From the NCBI RefSeq assembly GCF_030272615.1, contig NC_081411.1, positions 158,636,471 through 158,700,470 on the forward strand: a stretch of 64,000 nucleotides of DNA. The letters are read 5' to 3'. The DNA comes from Cryptomeria japonica. Its lineage: Eukaryota > Streptophyta > Pinopsida > Cupressales > Cupressaceae. The first letter of the stretch is position 1. Each line of letters starts with the position of its first letter. The translations under genes and the position numbers were made by a program. Below are positions 1-13,061 of this stretch, piece after piece. The notes beneath the pieces were generated by a model. The model did no database searches and was not told where the DNA came from. It saw only the letters and a program-made list of their open reading frames with translations.

Positions 1-366
1 TTATTAAAAGTATGAAGTTCTAGGTTTAACTATACATCATGTTTTTCAACATACAAAAACTTAGTTTATGTTTGGTAAGATGCACTTTTTTTACTAATTT
101 TATATTATCTCAAATCAAATTTTAGATACCACAACCTTCCTCTTTACATAAAATATGTATGTGCACCTCAATACAATTTCATTGTAAATATGAAGTTCTA
201 GGTTTAACAACACATAGTGTTTTCCAACCTACACAAACTTAGTTCATGGTTGGTTAGATGTATTTTTATACTCATTTAATTTTATCTCAGATTAAAGGTT
301 AGATATAAAAAATCTTCCACTTTAGGTAACATAGTTATATGCACCTTGACAAGATTTAATTGTAAG
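1..366. repeat. 178-bp tandem (satellite-like) repeat, array cut by window edge
   Basis: Two consecutive copies start with TATGAAGTTCTAGGTTTAAC at 11 and 189. A third start, TATGAAGTTTTG, lies at 367, so the spacing is 178 bases both times. The two full copies are roughly 75-80% alike by eye. The third diverges after about 12 bases, so this is the right end of an array that may continue left of the window. A monomer length near 180 bp is typical of plant satellites, but copy number outside the window is unknown. Confidence 0.75.
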
Positions 367-2146
367 TATGAAGTTTTGCTACTTGATCAGGCTTATAGTT
401 TAATGGAAAACTTAATGTGTTTTTAAATATGCACCCCACTTAGTATCATTAATTTTTTCAATACCATGAAGTTTGAAAGCACTTTATAACAATTTATCAC
501 TAGCTTAAGTGTCAATTCAACATTCATGGCCCATTTGATATGCATTTCAATTCAACATTACACATATTGTCGAAGGTTGCCCATGGTAAAATGATTGATA
601 AAATGATGTGTTTTTGTGGACTATAATAACACATTGTTATCAAATATATTATTAATGTTCAAAATAATGCCCCTAACCATGTGGGTCTGTGCATAATGTA
701 GTTTATGATCAACACTACAACAACATCATTAATCATAGAGAATAAGAGTTTGTTGAACAAGGCACCCATTATTTTTTTGATTGGTATGCATAAAGAGGAA
801 ACAAACCTTTCACACTTCTTGTTAATTAGAGTGACACATATTAACCATTGTAATAATCGGGTGTTAAGCATTAATAAGCTTGCAACTGTATTGTGTACTT
901 TTTGCCAATTTTAGTAAAAATACATTATCACTATATGCCTAATGCACACCAAAGTCTTATTTAAAACATTTGTAGCTCATATAGAGGCCCCAAAAGATAA
1001 ATAGACTAAGTGTTGGAACACATAGAAGAATAGCTTAATAGAGGAGAGGATATATTGTAGACATGTCAATCTCTTCCTAGCGAGGTGAAATCATAACATG
1101 ATAACATATAAATAAATGCAAGCACAAAATCATATAAATTATCTATACTATAGTGATATTAGTTTGGAACAAGAAATATGCATATGTTAGTGATAATTTA
1201 AAATCTAGATATCAATGGAATGTGTATAGTTGGCTCTTAGAAAAATAATGTTTAGTTGGCTCTTAGAAAAATAATGAATATTAGATTAATGTAAAACAAA
1301 AGTATTCACCTTAGTATAGAAAGATCTAGGTTTCCTTATTAAATGATAAAAATTTGAAATTTTATGTAGACATATGACTCTCTATGGATTAATTCCATGT
1401 CTTTGAAATAAATTTTAACAATGTGGATCTAATTTTATGCACAGTCTTGATCTGTTGATTGCCAAATTTTTCTACTTGATTTATGTAATATGTACTCCTC
1501 ACTAATTGTTAAAGTAGTGTTATTTAGAAATACTTGATGGAGATTGATAAATATCTAGTAAGTGGAAGAATAAATATATGTCCTACCAAAGTGAGCCATA
1601 TGAGAAAAAAATTGGTGAATACCTTTAAATGAAGAAACCTCATTCTTCAAGGTATAGGCAATTGCATGTAAAAATGGGGTTTTAATGAAGATACCTTCAA
1701 ATGGATGTTAAGGGGATTTAAATGAATGTAATTTTTAGCATTTTAATAGAAAAAAGTACATAGAACTAGGTATTCTACTAAAGCTACCTTGGAATGAAAT
1801 GAAGGACCTTCCATCAATGAACCTTCATTATAAGACCATTGTTTTAACCTCTTCATTTTACTATTCCTTCTTTTGATCATCCATTTTTTCAAAAAATTAA
1901 CTATATTAGGTAAGTTTTGGAAAATTAAAAATGTCACCATGAACCACAATTTTGCTTGATTGTATTTCTCATAGAATTTTTTTATGAAAAATATAGTATG
2001 TAATATTTTTTTATTATTTATCTACTTTCTATTAAACATATATTTATACTAATCATCTAAAGCTCTAAATGAGCACATGAAAAAATAAAGAAAATTATTA
2101 AAAACTAGCCTTTTATTATAATGTTCTATATATATATAAAAAAAAA

Positions 2147-2150
<4 letters not shown>
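367..2150. other. AT-rich intergenic sequence, no gene seen
   Basis: No convincing coding sequence is present; the short open frames on both strands lack family motifs. The only local structure is a 26-bp tandem duplication at 1227-1276 (TAGTTGGCTCTTAGAAAAAT twice, 26 apart) and a few short imperfect hairpins around 1620-1650. Confidence 0.6.
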
Positions 2151-2244
<94 letters not shown>

Positions 2245-2260
2245 ATATCATATATATGAT
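2151..2260. repeat. (AT)n microsatellite
   Basis: This is a nearly uninterrupted TA dinucleotide tract with a few TTTA interruptions, continuing into AT-rich palindromic sequence up to about 2460. No coding potential. Confidence 0.9.
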
Positions 2261-2460
2261 ATATAAAAATAAAAAATAATATATATTATTTAACAAACTC
2301 TTTTAACACAAATCTTTTGTCAAAAATTGTATATATTATTTATTATATAACATAAGTAATAAAAATTACATTTATTTATTACTTACTTAATATATATTTT
2401 ATATAAATTAAAAATGATATATATAAAAAAAAAATAATATTCTTTTATATATAAAAATAA

Positions 2461-2617
2461 AAATGGTATATGATAAGTACAACCTTAGTTGGTCTAGTGG
2501 TGGAGAACTTGTGCTCTTGAAATAGAAGTCACAAGTTCAAATCCCACAAAGGGTGCTCGGTATGTACACCTTATTGGCTTCTACCCATTACCTATAAAAA
2601 AAAATGGTATATGATAA
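2461..2617 (+). mobile_element. tRNA-derived SINE with perfect 16-bp target-site duplication
   Basis: The body (2477-2601, 125 bp) has an internal RNA polymerase III promoter of the tRNA type: a box A-like TAGTTGGTCTAGTGG at about 2487-2501 and a box B-like AGTTCAAATCC at 2534-2544. The body ends in a short A-rich tail. It is flanked by identical copies of AAATGGTATATGATAA at 2461-2476 and 2602-2617, the signature of LINE-mediated target-primed insertion. The element is short and non-coding, so any mobility would need LINE enzymes in trans, perhaps from a LINE like the one at 6.6-15.6 kb. The perfect duplication suggests a fairly recent insertion. Confidence 0.88.
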
Positions 2618-2780
2618 AATAAAAATAAAATAATTTCATGCATACTTTAAGAAGATTTGTGCATGGCAAAAATTGCAAGCGGCAAGTGATTCATACACTA
2701 TTTCCTTTATTTTCCACCACTTCCTCTATTTTGTTAAAAAGTAAACACCCTATATGGCATCGTAGATTGGATGTTATCAT

Positions 2781-3010
2781 TGTTACATAATTAGACAAAT
2801 TGGGAACTCACAAATAATGTGCAAATACAAGTATGTAATGTGGTTCAGCAATTTGGTTGCATCCATAGGAAATCAAAGCAGGGATATTTATTGTCATTGC
2901 AACTTACATACATAGGGATTTACCCTCACATATCTACAATAATCTTCAACTAAAGACATAGAGAGAAAGATGGGAAGATGAAATGAAGAGTTGGAATTCA
3001 TATTGCAACA
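2781..3010 (-). mobile_element. 3' LTR of a degenerate small copia-like element
   Basis: Sequence from TGTTACATAATTAG to TATTGCAACA is repeated in the same direction at 5483 to about 5670. It is immediately followed by ATCTCCCACTTG, the reverse complement of a copia-type polypurine tract (CAAGTGGGAGAT) abutting an LTR that begins TGTTGCAAT on the minus strand. The LTR is 230 bp long. Confidence 0.65.
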
Positions 3011-5482
3011 ATCTCCCACTTGAACTTTGACTCATGTACTACAACTTCACATCTAAACAACCTCCCACTTCAAGTTTGACTTATGTTGTGACTTCACATC
3101 TGATCAACCTCCTACTTAAAGTATGCTTTCCATGGCCTACCACCTTCTTTCCATTCTTAACCAATATTTAAAATGCAATCACCAAATCTCATGGTAATAA
3201 ATAGGTCAAGTATCAATCACTATAGCTAGAATAACAACCACAGCTAATTGCTAATCACATCCAGCTAACCATACAAAATCAATGAATTCGTTCCAACATA
3301 TCCATCCCATACAACAATTCATTTTGTAATTCATTGTCCTACTAAAAAAAAAACAACCATCTTCTAACAAAACACACCAAAAAGTGTTGATCTGGAAAAA
3401 ACTAAAAGGCTCTTATATAGTAGTCCACATGTTGCATGAGAAATGTCAACAAGAACAACTCAAATTTGCCAATCAACATTAAAATAAAAATGTGTGCCAA
3501 TAATTAAATCACAATGATTTTCTACTTGTAACCAAGTTATTGCAAAATTTCACTCCACATCATCCAATTCTAGATGAAAATACTTCATACTATTGTTAAA
3601 AAATAATAAAGAACAACAACAATAGATGAACTCAAAAAAACTTCCCGAAGGAACATCAATACAAACCATATATCCTCCTTCTACCAACAACACCAAGTGC
3701 TCAACTGTGCCAAGTATGATCTCCCTTACCTCCCCAAATGAAATCATTTACAACACCAAACCAACATGGATGTAAGCACATATATATAAGGAAGATCAAA
3801 CTCAAAATCATTCCAAAACTAGGAACCATCTCAAAAATCTCCTAAACTCAAATCATAAGATGATAAATCTATCAAGTGGGCCAAGAGTGGGGACTAAGAA
3901 TGCTCCTCTAGGATACACCAAGTGGCAATGACTCTCTCCAAGAACAATCTCCTCTAGGTCTAGAATAAATGTGTGTCCATCACCAGGTGTAGACTACTTA
4001 GTCTTCTTCCGAAAACCTCCAAAGAGAAACCTTCTTAGCAAATTCTCTCTAATCTCAAGAGATATCGAGCCTTACCCAAGTATCTTAGTATTTAAGAGCA
4101 CCTCCAAGATCAATCCATTGATAAGCTTTAAAACAACAGTACACCATCATGAAGCTCTCCATGCAAATGACCAATGTACTCAAAACTAGGAGCATTAACA
4201 AAGACCAGTGTCAAAGCCCCCACTAAACATCTACATGACTTGTAAACACAACATGACAACATGATCTAACATCTCTACAAAAGAATACCACATGCTTCAA
4301 TCAACATAACCTTCCAAGAGAACTTGGATCATGCAAATGCTCTAATCTACAATTAAGAGCCTAAGATGGCATCTAAGAATCAAAATCTACAATCACATGA
4401 AGGTAACCACCTCTTGCGCATCCAACAAAAATTCTCACTACCAAAATTAAAAACTCCTGCTACAGTGTGACACCAAATTATTCATGGTATCATAATAAGC
4501 ATAATACAAGTCTAGAAAAGACACCCTAATTATTCATTTGGATAATCTATAGACTTAAAGAATCAAAAACTAGATCCACCTTAGATTGAATTTGCCAATC
4601 TAGAATGAGTAGTCAGGTTCATAGACATCATAAACAAAATCTGTAAAATGATACCAAAAATATTGCATTGAGTTGTGATAACTTAAAAATGCAATTACTC
4701 AATTTCCCTACAAAATTTGGGCCAAATCCAACACCTTCCCCCATAAACTTTGAGAAGCTTCCACTATCATAATAATTCCCAAATCCTTTCTTCCTATAGC
4801 CCTCATTTTCATCCATGCATGAGGTGGAGGGATGCACTCTCATCAATCAACTCCCCATTTGGCATGCCAATTTATCTTTGTGACAAATATAGGTCTTTAT
4901 AATTTGTTGAGTTTTCATCTTTGAACTCATCATAGTGATAACCATCTATTTTTGTTCTTTCAATCTCTTGCTGGTGATGTAGATTGTCACAAGTTTCTTG
5001 GGGTTTTGATTCCCCAAGACAAGGGCCATTTGTGACTGAGCATGTCTAGTTTTGTCACCATTCTCTTAGTCTAAACAGAGCTACTCATCTTCCTCCACTA
5101 CGACAATTAAGCCTACACCCATTTTGTAAATGTCTGAGAAACTCTCTATACTACACCACTTTCTTCCAGGTTATAAGATTGCAAATTTCCTATAAATCAT
5201 GTATTGTGTTTTTATGTAGGTGTAAAGATCCCAATTTACTTTCTTGCGAGCTTTCAGACCCAAAGTTGTACAAAAATAAATTGAATGAACAAAAATAAAA
5301 AGTACTAACCACCCAACACCATTGCAAAGGTTGACATTTCATCCATATAAACTAACCTTACTATTGTGCCTCTTCAGCTTGCATATTTAATACCAAGACC
5401 AAAAATGATTTAAAAGAAAGGAAAATTCAGTGTCATATGCAATTGAAAGATGCAGGAATGCAAAAAATTCATCATACCAAAT
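3011..5482 (-). mobile_element. Interior of the degenerate copia-like element, no intact coding
   Basis: About 2.47 kb lie between the two related repeats. On the minus strand it would start with a decayed primer-binding site: plus-strand ATCATACCA at 5471-5479 corresponds to TGGTAT-(C)AGAG. It ends with the PPT at about 3011-3022. A PPT-proximal block beginning CTCCCACTTGAAC is repeated in degenerate form around 3062. No reverse transcriptase, integrase or gag motif was recognised in any frame. It is probably a non-autonomous or heavily decayed element. Confidence 0.5.
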
Positions 5483-5670
5483 TAATAAATAATTAGACAA
5501 ATTGGGAACTCACAAATTATCTAAAAACATAAGTATTAAACATGGTTCATCAATTTGGCTACAACCACAAGAAAGAAGAGCAAGGATCTTTATTATTATT
5601 GTAGGTTACATACATAGGGATTTACCCTCATATATATGCAATAGTCTTCAATAGAAGATGAAGGGACAAA
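5483..5670 (-). mobile_element. 5' LTR (partial) of the degenerate copia-like element
   Basis: It matches 2781 to about 2960 in direct orientation. Shared blocks include AATTAGACAAATTGGGAACT and CATACATAGGGATTTACCCT. The original TG terminus reads TA here, and the right end is lost after about 5670, so no target-site duplication can be checked. Confidence 0.6.
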
Positions 5671-6620
5671 CATTATGGTTCTTGCCATAAAAATAAAAAC
5701 CCCTACATTAGTGCTATTGTTCCATAGGTATTTTGATCTTCAATAGTTTGCAAGTATATTTAGATATATGTTTTTAGGTTACCTATTTCAAGTATTGGAT
5801 AGAGAATTTTGACCTACTGCATTTTCTTCAAGCAAATTAAATTTTTGCAATTTTGTTTGTCATTTTCTTGTTAAGTCCTTATTTGTAGCCTATAATGTAG
5901 GTCTCTAATTATTATCATATATTCTACAACTTGCAAAAAAAAATAAGAAATGAGTAATAAGTTGATAGGAATTGAGAAGATTGTTATTGATTTTTCATTA
6001 GTTTTTGGAGAAACAAAATTGTTTACAATTTTTGTCTTTATATTGCAAATGTAGTATTTCTTACATTGTTGATGTTTGATTTGAGTTTAGTTTAAAAAAT
6101 CTCTTGTGAAATTGCTATAGAATTTCTTATATAAGATTTAGGTTTGTTGAAGCACATAAATAGAAGATTTATTTCTTCATTTATCCATTTCATCATATTC
6201 CATTGCAACTATAACTTACTATTCCTCAATATTTCAGCACTAAAAGTATTATTGGTCACTTTTGTATTAGATTGGGGATTCAAATTTGTTAGTGCAACAC
6301 CCCAACTCACATATAACTAATACAAACTCAAGTTTTCAAATTATTGTCTTCAATAGATGGTTAGATAGATCAGGGAATTATAAATAAGATGATTGTATAG
6401 TAATATTCTTGGTATTCTCTATTGAACATGATAAAAAATGACAAAATAATATGAATTATTACTGTTGTCTAATTATTCTTGTGAATGTGTTTTCTATGTG
6501 TAGGAAAGTAACAAGGACTTCGGGAGAAATAATTATCCCAAATCAATTTCCTCTATGAGAAAATTATAATTTTGACTATTGTTGACTTAGATGGGGTTTA
6601 TTTATTTGATGTAGATTTTC
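5671..6620. other. AT-rich intergenic sequence, no gene seen
   Basis: No long open frame, repeat or RNA gene was recognised. The sequence is simple AT-rich spacer between the copia-like remnant and the 3' end of the LINE. Confidence 0.5.
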
Positions 6621-6637
6621 TTATGAGGTTTTTTTTT

Positions 6638-8700
6638 CTAGGCAAAAGGTTGAGGCCTATAATATATTAAATGTAATAATAAGAGATTACAACAAGGTGG
6701 TAGGGTGCTTAATGACTATCACTCAAGTTACAATAAAGCTTCCACGATCAGTGACCAAGAATAAACCATGCAAGATAAAAGAGGACAAAAGTTACAAAAT
6801 ATGCTATTATGGAATGCTTCTCCAATACATGAGGAAAGAGAAGCTAGATCTGAAAATTTTGAACACTAAAGATGTATTGGGACAACCTTTGTCAATTACC
6901 AAGATCAGAAGATGGCCTATGAGCACATACAACCATTGGCAAAAAAGAGAGCTTGAGAGAATTCCAAAATTCTAACTTGCCACATCATTGCTTTGGAGTG
7001 CCCACTATGAACAATAGCATCAATACCACCCCATCACAAAAAAGAACATCCCTTATGCACAACCTATAGGAAACCATAGGCTTGCATCCACCCACACCAC
7101 CAGAAATAGTAAAAAGCCGTGAATCCGCTCACACCACTCAAAAAACAACAGAGAGACCTCCACTCACAAAACCAACCCCACAAAATTTGAAGCCCAAGAC
7201 TGATTATTGAGAAATTATGGATTCAAGAGAGGTGGTTGCTTCGCTTTGCAAGGAGAAGAAATTATCATTCCCAAAAAAGTCTAGCTCTACAAATTTCCTC
7301 AGAAACCATACTGTCATGAACTTCTCAATTAGAATCGACCGCAATGGATCTCCAATAAGCCAAGTGAATTGTTGAACCCATTCTAGAAAGGGGTGAGGAG
7401 ATGAGTACTATAGGCCATGAACAAAGGATAAGAACACTGATCTAGGGGTGGATTCAACTCGAAAAAAATCCTTGTTTAGGAAGCCACCCCACCACAAATC
7501 TCCATTGGCCAGATTATAATTACCCAACTGTTGATTCACTTCCTCCCAAGTGAATGCAAAGGAGTGGATGAATGCACAAATCACCAATTTTGTGAGGTCC
7601 CATGAGTGGCATAAATCCATAAAATTGGAGGCAAATGTGGACATGGCAACGCTAGGAGGAGCTAGTGGGTTAGTCGCAATCCAATTCTCCTCAATAACCG
7701 ATCTCATTGCCCATTCTAGGAAATCATTGGAGATTGCAAAAGTATCTACCATGTTGATCAGATAAACATGTGCAAACAATAATGGTTCATTGCGGTTCCC
7801 CTGAAGATGGATTCTATGTGCCATGAGTTGACAGGGCAAAGAACACCCCAAACCAAACCAATTCTCCACAAAGTAATGACTAGACACCCAGAGTGACTAC
7901 ACACCACCCTTAATCAAGAATCCCAACGTGCTGAGGAAAAGTTTGAAATGAGGCTGAGGGCAGTCCACAACACCGACATCGAAGGAATTGAGAAAACCAG
8001 TGCAGAACATCACTAAGGCCCTGTATTTCAGTGGAGTTCCCATCTGTGAAGCTCTGTAAACTGCCTAAACCATGAGAGGAGCTTGAGATTAATGCTTGGA
8101 ATGACCTACACTTGGCGGGGATTCTACGACTTATTTACTACCGCCCTCAAATCATCAACAAACAATAACAAGTCTGAGATAATTAGAAATACTTTAAGCC
8201 ACCATTCCTTTCATAAAGTGGATGAAAACTCATTAGTATGACTGATAATCTTCAACTCATGTAGAGTTTACATCGAATTGAAACTAAGATCATCCATCCA
8301 ACTTGGCATTGTACCAAGCACGAGTTAAGATGGTGCCACATAATCCTTTGTCGTGCCAAATGGAGTGCACTAAAATGAATATTCCCACTAATTGACATCT
8401 CTGAGAAATTTACTTCATCTAAGATTGGGACTCCTATGATTACCCACATGACACCAGAATAACATTCACAGATAATCTGACATCCACTGAACAATCGACC
8501 TAGCAAAAAATCCATAGGAGGTGAGGGAGAAATTGAAGCTCAAGCCCATCCACACTAGCTTGTCCTTGGAAAGAAGAGTGAAGACCAATGTGAAGGAGCA
8601 GTTGAGTTATGTCTTATATAAAAAATTGAGCATGAGTCAATGATAAAAAATCCCATTCAACCTTATCTGCAATCAAACAAGCACTGAGTTAATATTGGGA
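6638..8700 (-). other. Long 3' region of the LINE, with an unidentified open stretch
   Basis: Between the RNase H stop and the poly(A) lie about 2.06 kb. On the minus strand 7887-7408 is open for 159 codons. The same frame continues upstream to about 8060 across one stop near 7896. A further 87-codon frame lies at 8515-8252. I do not recognise either product. This could be a 3' UTR, transduced flanking DNA, a nested older fragment or a decayed third ORF. Composition is less AT-rich than the surrounding spacer. Confidence 0.4.
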
Positions 8701-8703
8701 TGA

Positions 8704-11700
8704 TCAATTATGCGACAGGTCCCTATCTGCTTGATCCTTGAGCAATTTGATTTTTTGGAAATCTTGGTGCGACAACACCACTTTCTTTAGATCTTGATCA
8801 CAACCCAAATTTTCTAAGGTTTCCGCCACTTTGTTGGCTTCCCTATAATAATAAACTATTTGATAAGGGGCTAATGAAGGAATTAATTCTTTGGCCTCCT
8901 GAATGATGTAATCTACTTGCCAATTGGGAATTCTTTTCTTGAGGAGAGTAGATAAAATATTCTGAGAATCTCCTTCAATAATTAGATTGCAGGCATTGAC
9001 TTTGATTGCTAACTTGATGCCTAGAAGGAGAGCCTTTTCTTCTACAATGTTATTAGAGTCATTTGGGATCCTTCCATAGCCTTCTACCAGTATTATTCCC
9101 TCTTGGTTTTTGATGACACATCCGATACCTGAAGTTTCTGGATTCCCACGAGCTACACCATTAAAGTTTAATTTGGAAAAATAGCCCATGGGGGGTTTCC
9201 ATCTAATTTCCTTTCTATCAATTCTGGTTGTTTGATTTCACACTAGGCTCTCCTTAAAAGATAGCTTTATGAATTTCCATTTTTTTAGTATGTCATCATC
9301 CCACAAGGATAAAAGTGAGCTTAATTTTTTCTTTCTGGATGTGCATGCATTCACTGCTTCTAAGATTGAAGATTTGATTCTGAGCTTTATATCAGCTAAC
9401 TTATTTATTTATTTTCTAAAGATTCTTTTATTTCTTTCCCACCAAATATTCTATATCAAGACAACTAGGGAAATTTCCCAATTGACTGCGAAGAATGACT
9501 CCTTATAGAGTGAATGCCAAGCTTCAAAAATCTCTGAGACTGATTGTTGCATAGGGGAAGACCAGTCTAGTTTTTGGAAAAGCCACTTCCAACATTCTTG
9601 GGCTACTTAACATTGTAAGAGGAGATGATCTAAAGTTTCAATGCATGAGTTGCATAGAATGCAATTGAAAGGTGCTACTATTTTCAGAAGTGCCAATCTA
9701 TTACTTGTTAGAATGTGATCCTTCAAAGTAAGCCACACAAAAGCTCCCTCATTTTGTAGGCCACAATCGTTCCAATAGAAGGAAAACTTTCATGATTGGG
9801 GAGAAAGGTCCTGGTTTGAGAGGACTTTCATACCATCTTTGACTGTGTAAGATCCTGATTTTGATGGAGTCCAAACCATCTTGTCATCCTTATCTTTGAA
9901 ATAGATCTGTCTCATTTCTAAATCTGATTGTAGTTTGTGAATTTGGAGCAGTGGTACTAGAAAATGAGAAAAACATTTTCATTTTGCTTTGGATTTGCCT
10001 TTGACCGAAGTGACATAAAAATAATCCTTAACCAAATAACCCAACTGGTTTTGCAAACATTTCTTGATGTCCTCTAAACCCTAGATTTTAGCTAAATCTA
10101 GAGAATTGTTCCAAGGGTCTTCCCAAAATCTTGCTCATCCACCATTGTGAACTACCCAAGCTAGATTTGGAAGCAAAATCTTTCTGCAGTCCACAATGAA
10201 GTTCCACATTGTTGATCCTTTGGGCGGATTGGCAAGAGTAAAGATCCTTTTTGGTTTGTTGGAGTCCAGGTACTTGCTTCTAATAATAGAGGCCCAAATG
10301 GAAGAGGGATTATCATATATTTTCCATACTAGTTTTGCGTCAAGAGCAAAATTTTTGTCTTCAAAGTTTGGGATGCCCGCTCCACCAATTCTTTTTGGAA
10401 TACATACCTTTTCCCAAGCTAAAAGGTGGATTTTATTTTTGGCCTCTCTGTTTTCTTGCCATAAGAATTATTGAGGTGGGATTCAAGGATATTTCTTGTT
10501 CTAGATGGCATTGGTAGCACTGACATAATGTAATTGGGGATGGTAGACAACACTGACTTGATCGGAAGTATTCTCTTGGCTAGTGATAACCAATTATTCT
10601 TCAAAGAATTCATTTTATTTTGAATTTATGTAATAATGGAATCCCAATATTGATTTCTATTTACTCCTAAAAACAAGGGGATACCCAAATACTTACAGGG
10701 AAGTTTGGCCTGCTTGAATCCTAAGGTCTTGATCAAATTTTTTGACAAGATAGGAGAGCAGTGGAATAAAAAAACTTATGATTTTACCTCACTGACTTTT
10801 TGACCTAATACTTCACAATATGATGAAATGATATCCTTGATGACCTTGGCCACTTTAACCAAAGCTGCTGCAAACATGATTGTATCATCGGCAAAGAGGC
10901 AGTGAGTAAGGACAATTTGAGATTGGGGAATGTCAATTCCCTTCCATAATGAGGACTCCTAACTGGCCGAAATTCCTCTACTTAAAGCTTATACCATAAT
11001 GATGAAGAGAGATGGAGACAAGGGATCTCCTTATCTCACTCCTTGATTAGATGAGAAAAAAACCCACCAGGGATCCATTCAACAAAACTGAGAATTTTGC
11101 ATCCAAAATGCGGGAAAGAATCCGTTTGCTCCAACCTATGGAAAACCCAAATTTAATAAGGACTAGATACAATAAATTCTAGTTTACTCAGTCATAAGCT
11201 TTTAGCATGTCTAACTTGATAATCATAGCTTCCATTTTATGTTCCAAGATTGTGTGAACTATTTCATGAACCACCATTGCCCCTTCTGAGGTATCTTGGC
11301 CCTGGACAAATCCTCCTTGTTGTTTTGAAATGATCTTGGGAATGAGGGAAGCTAGTCTAAGGGAAATGGTTTTAGTGGTGATTTTGTAAATTGAATTACA
11401 AAGGGATATAGGTCTGAAATATGCAAACAATAAAGGATTAAGAATCTTAGGGATGAGAACCATAAGAGTAGTGTTAAATTGATTCAGCATTTTGCCATGT
11501 TTTCTTGATTCCTCTACTACCTTCAAGATGTCAAAGCCCATAAAACTCCAACATTGTTGAAAGAAGAGGGCAGGAAAACCGTCAAGCCCTAGAGACTTGT
11601 CTAGATGCATGGAGAAGATAGTATGTCTTATCTCATCTAAATAAAATGGTTTCAAGAGAAACTGGTTATCTTGCTCATTGATTAATTGAGGTATGTGTTG

Positions 11701-12987
11701 AAGAATAGCCTTTGATTTTTGCCTTATCTCTATCCCATTTGGAACCCCATTCCTGAATAAGGATGAAAAGAAGGATATTGCTTCTTGCTAAATCTTGTTT
11801 GCATCGACTAAGATATTTCCCTCATTATTTTGGATTTGACGAATTAAGTTATGAGCTCTCCTCATTTAGACCGAAGCATAGAAATATTTTGTGTTTCTAT
11901 CCCCTTCCTTAAGTCATGTTTCTCTGGACTTTTATTTCTAGAATAGTTCCTCTCTAGTAAGAATTTCTTGGAGCTGGGCATTTAGTTCCTTTTGCAACTA
12001 ATAAGTGTTTTGGTCTATTCCATTTTTTATTATGAGAACATTTAAGTCATTGAGCCTATTTTCAATTTGACTTTTGACTTGGAAGATATTTTGGAAAGAG
12101 GATGTATTCCACTCTTTAATTTTTTATTTTAACCATTGGAGCCTTTTATAAAACTGAAACATCTAGCTTCTTTGAATAAAAGGTGCCTCAACCCACCATT
12201 TATGTAGGAGAGGAAGGATGGAGAAATATTTGAACCACATCTTTTGGAATTTAAATGAAGGTTTTCCCTTCCTCACAAACGGGATGAGTGGGACTTCAAT
12301 CTGAAGAGCAAAGTGGTCAAACCCTGAAAGTGGTAAAATTGTGGAATTTGGGATTCCAAGAGATAATATCCAATTGGGGTTAACAAAAAATCTGTCCAAG
12401 CGCTCGGCTATATATGTAAAACCCTTCCTTCTATTTGTCCAAGTGAAGGAGCCATTGATAGGGATACAATCTTTCAGTGCAAAATTAGAGACAAAATTGT
12501 TGAAATCTTGCATACTTTTAGGAGGGGGGATGATGCCCCCGGCCTTATATTGAGAAAATATAATAGCATTGAAGTCCCCACCTATAACAAAGGGGTCTAA
12601 GGGAAAGCTCAAGAGGATTTGTGCAATACTATCCCAAACTACTTCCTTCCCTGTTGTAGAAATTGGGCCACATACTACTATAAGTTGAAAAAAACCCTTG
12701 GGAGTCTGGACAAAACTGTGAATGAAATTTACCGTAGTTGATCTGATTGAAACATTTTCCACATTTCAATTCCATAATATGGCTAATCCCCCAGAAGTCC
12801 CAATGGCTTGTGAAGAAGAATAGCTCCACTGATGCCATTTTTGGAAAACCTGATCATCTCTACTATCTGATAATTTTGTTTCTTGGATGAGAACAATATC
12901 TTCCCCACAATTATCAATTTGAGATTTGATGTGGCATCTTTTATCAGGGGTATTAATTACCCTAACATTCCATGTTATTATCCTCAT
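8704..12987 (-). pseudogene. LINE ORF2: endonuclease, reverse transcriptase, RNase H (broken)
   Basis: The frame starts MRIITWNVR at 12987. Endonuclease landmarks follow in order: WN, QETKL, GGDFNAI, GSFTWTN and a terminal FDHFAL where SDH is usual. Reverse transcriptase begins near 11655 (DKSLGLDGFPALFF, FRPISLCN, QQGGFVQG, IIKLDMLKAYD), followed by GDPLSP near 11020 and the catalytic FADD at 10884-10895. A connection region with WWERNKRIF lies near 9430. RNase H follows at 9189-8704. Breaks include TGA at 12766-12768, TGA 11188-11190, TAG 11179-11181, TAA at 11031-11033 just before GDPLSP, and a frameshift in the 7-A run near 11056-11062. RNase H has LNFNG where the catalytic Asp is expected and AET where AD is usual. 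The enzyme would nick DNA and copy the LINE RNA in place, but this copy cannot. Confidence 0.9.
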
Positions 12988-13061
12988 TGAGAACCCAAAG
13001 AGTGACTCACTCTCCTTAAATCTAGTTTGTCCTCTAGAGTGGATTGTAGGCCTGCTTTGAT

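Noticed and set aside
6697-6975. Plus-strand 92-codon frame
   Set aside because: It lies antisense within the LINE 3' region, has no recognisable motif and starts inside element sequence.
10196-10517. Plus-strand frames of 60-92 codons
   Set aside because: They are antisense to LINE ORF2, whose minus-strand reading shows conserved RT/connection motifs.
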